DNA of 6,100 nucleotides from Candidatus Woesearchaeota archaeon (GTDB lineage: Archaea > Nanobdellota > Nanobdellia > SCGC-AAA011-G17 > GW2011-AR17), in contig RFJO01000032.1 of the NCBI GenBank assembly GCA_003694495.1, forward strand, positions 1 to 6,100, in the 5' to 3' direction. The notes beneath the pieces were generated by a model, which made no database searches, was not told the DNA's origin, and was given only the letters and a program-made list of their open reading frames with translations. This document shows, piece after piece, positions 6,099 to 6,100 of the stretch. Positions within the stretch are counted from its first letter, which is position 1. Every line of letters starts with the position of its first letter. The translations under genes and the position numbers were made by a program.

Positions 6099-6100
6099 AA

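Noticed and set aside
1..6100. CRISPR array, tRNA or rRNA genes, insertion sequences, long direct or inverted repeats
   Set aside because: None was seen. Nearly every base is inside a protein-coding gene, and no transposase-like product or regularly spaced repeat is evident by eye.

Overview
The window looks like a compact archaeal genome, most likely a DPANN lineage of the Woesearchaeota/Pacearchaeota type. Two proteins begin with class III (prepilin-type) signal peptides of the archaeal KKA|Q form, Arg is often AGA/AGG, the DNA is AT-rich, and the archaeal-style Shine-Dalgarno GGTGAT is seen. The lineage is inferred from style, not from a marker gene. There is essentially no intergenic DNA: eight genes lie in two convergent, fully overlapping gene strings.

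Left half, + strand (1-2677): the 3' end of one gene, two small pilin-like single-pass membrane proteins with KKAQ signal peptides, and a membrane-anchored calcineurin-like metallophosphoesterase with a full set of metal ligands. All overlap their neighbours by 4-17 nt. This reads as a cell-surface operon: pilin-like subunits plus an enzyme whose catalytic domain should sit outside the membrane.

Right half, - strand (6100 down to 2637): a four-gene string that looks like a ubiquitin-like conjugation system. In transcription order it holds an unrecognised acidic protein running to the window edge (candidate modifier), an E2-like protein with a HP...ICLG active-site signature (Cys228), an E1-like enzyme with two tandem ThiF-type folds (N-terminal one degenerate, C-terminal one intact), and a JAMM-motif isopeptidase-like protein with a long basic C-terminal extension. 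The genes overlap by 7, 4 and 19 nt. The order (unknown/modifier, E2, E1, JAB) is the same as in the bacterial Bil antiphage operons (BilA-BilB-BilC-BilD), though all family links here rest on motifs read by eye.

The two strings meet tail to tail, the metallophosphoesterase and JAMM genes sharing 41 bp of coding sequence. No RNA gene, CRISPR array, insertion sequence or promoter could be supported; the promoters of both strings must lie outside the window.
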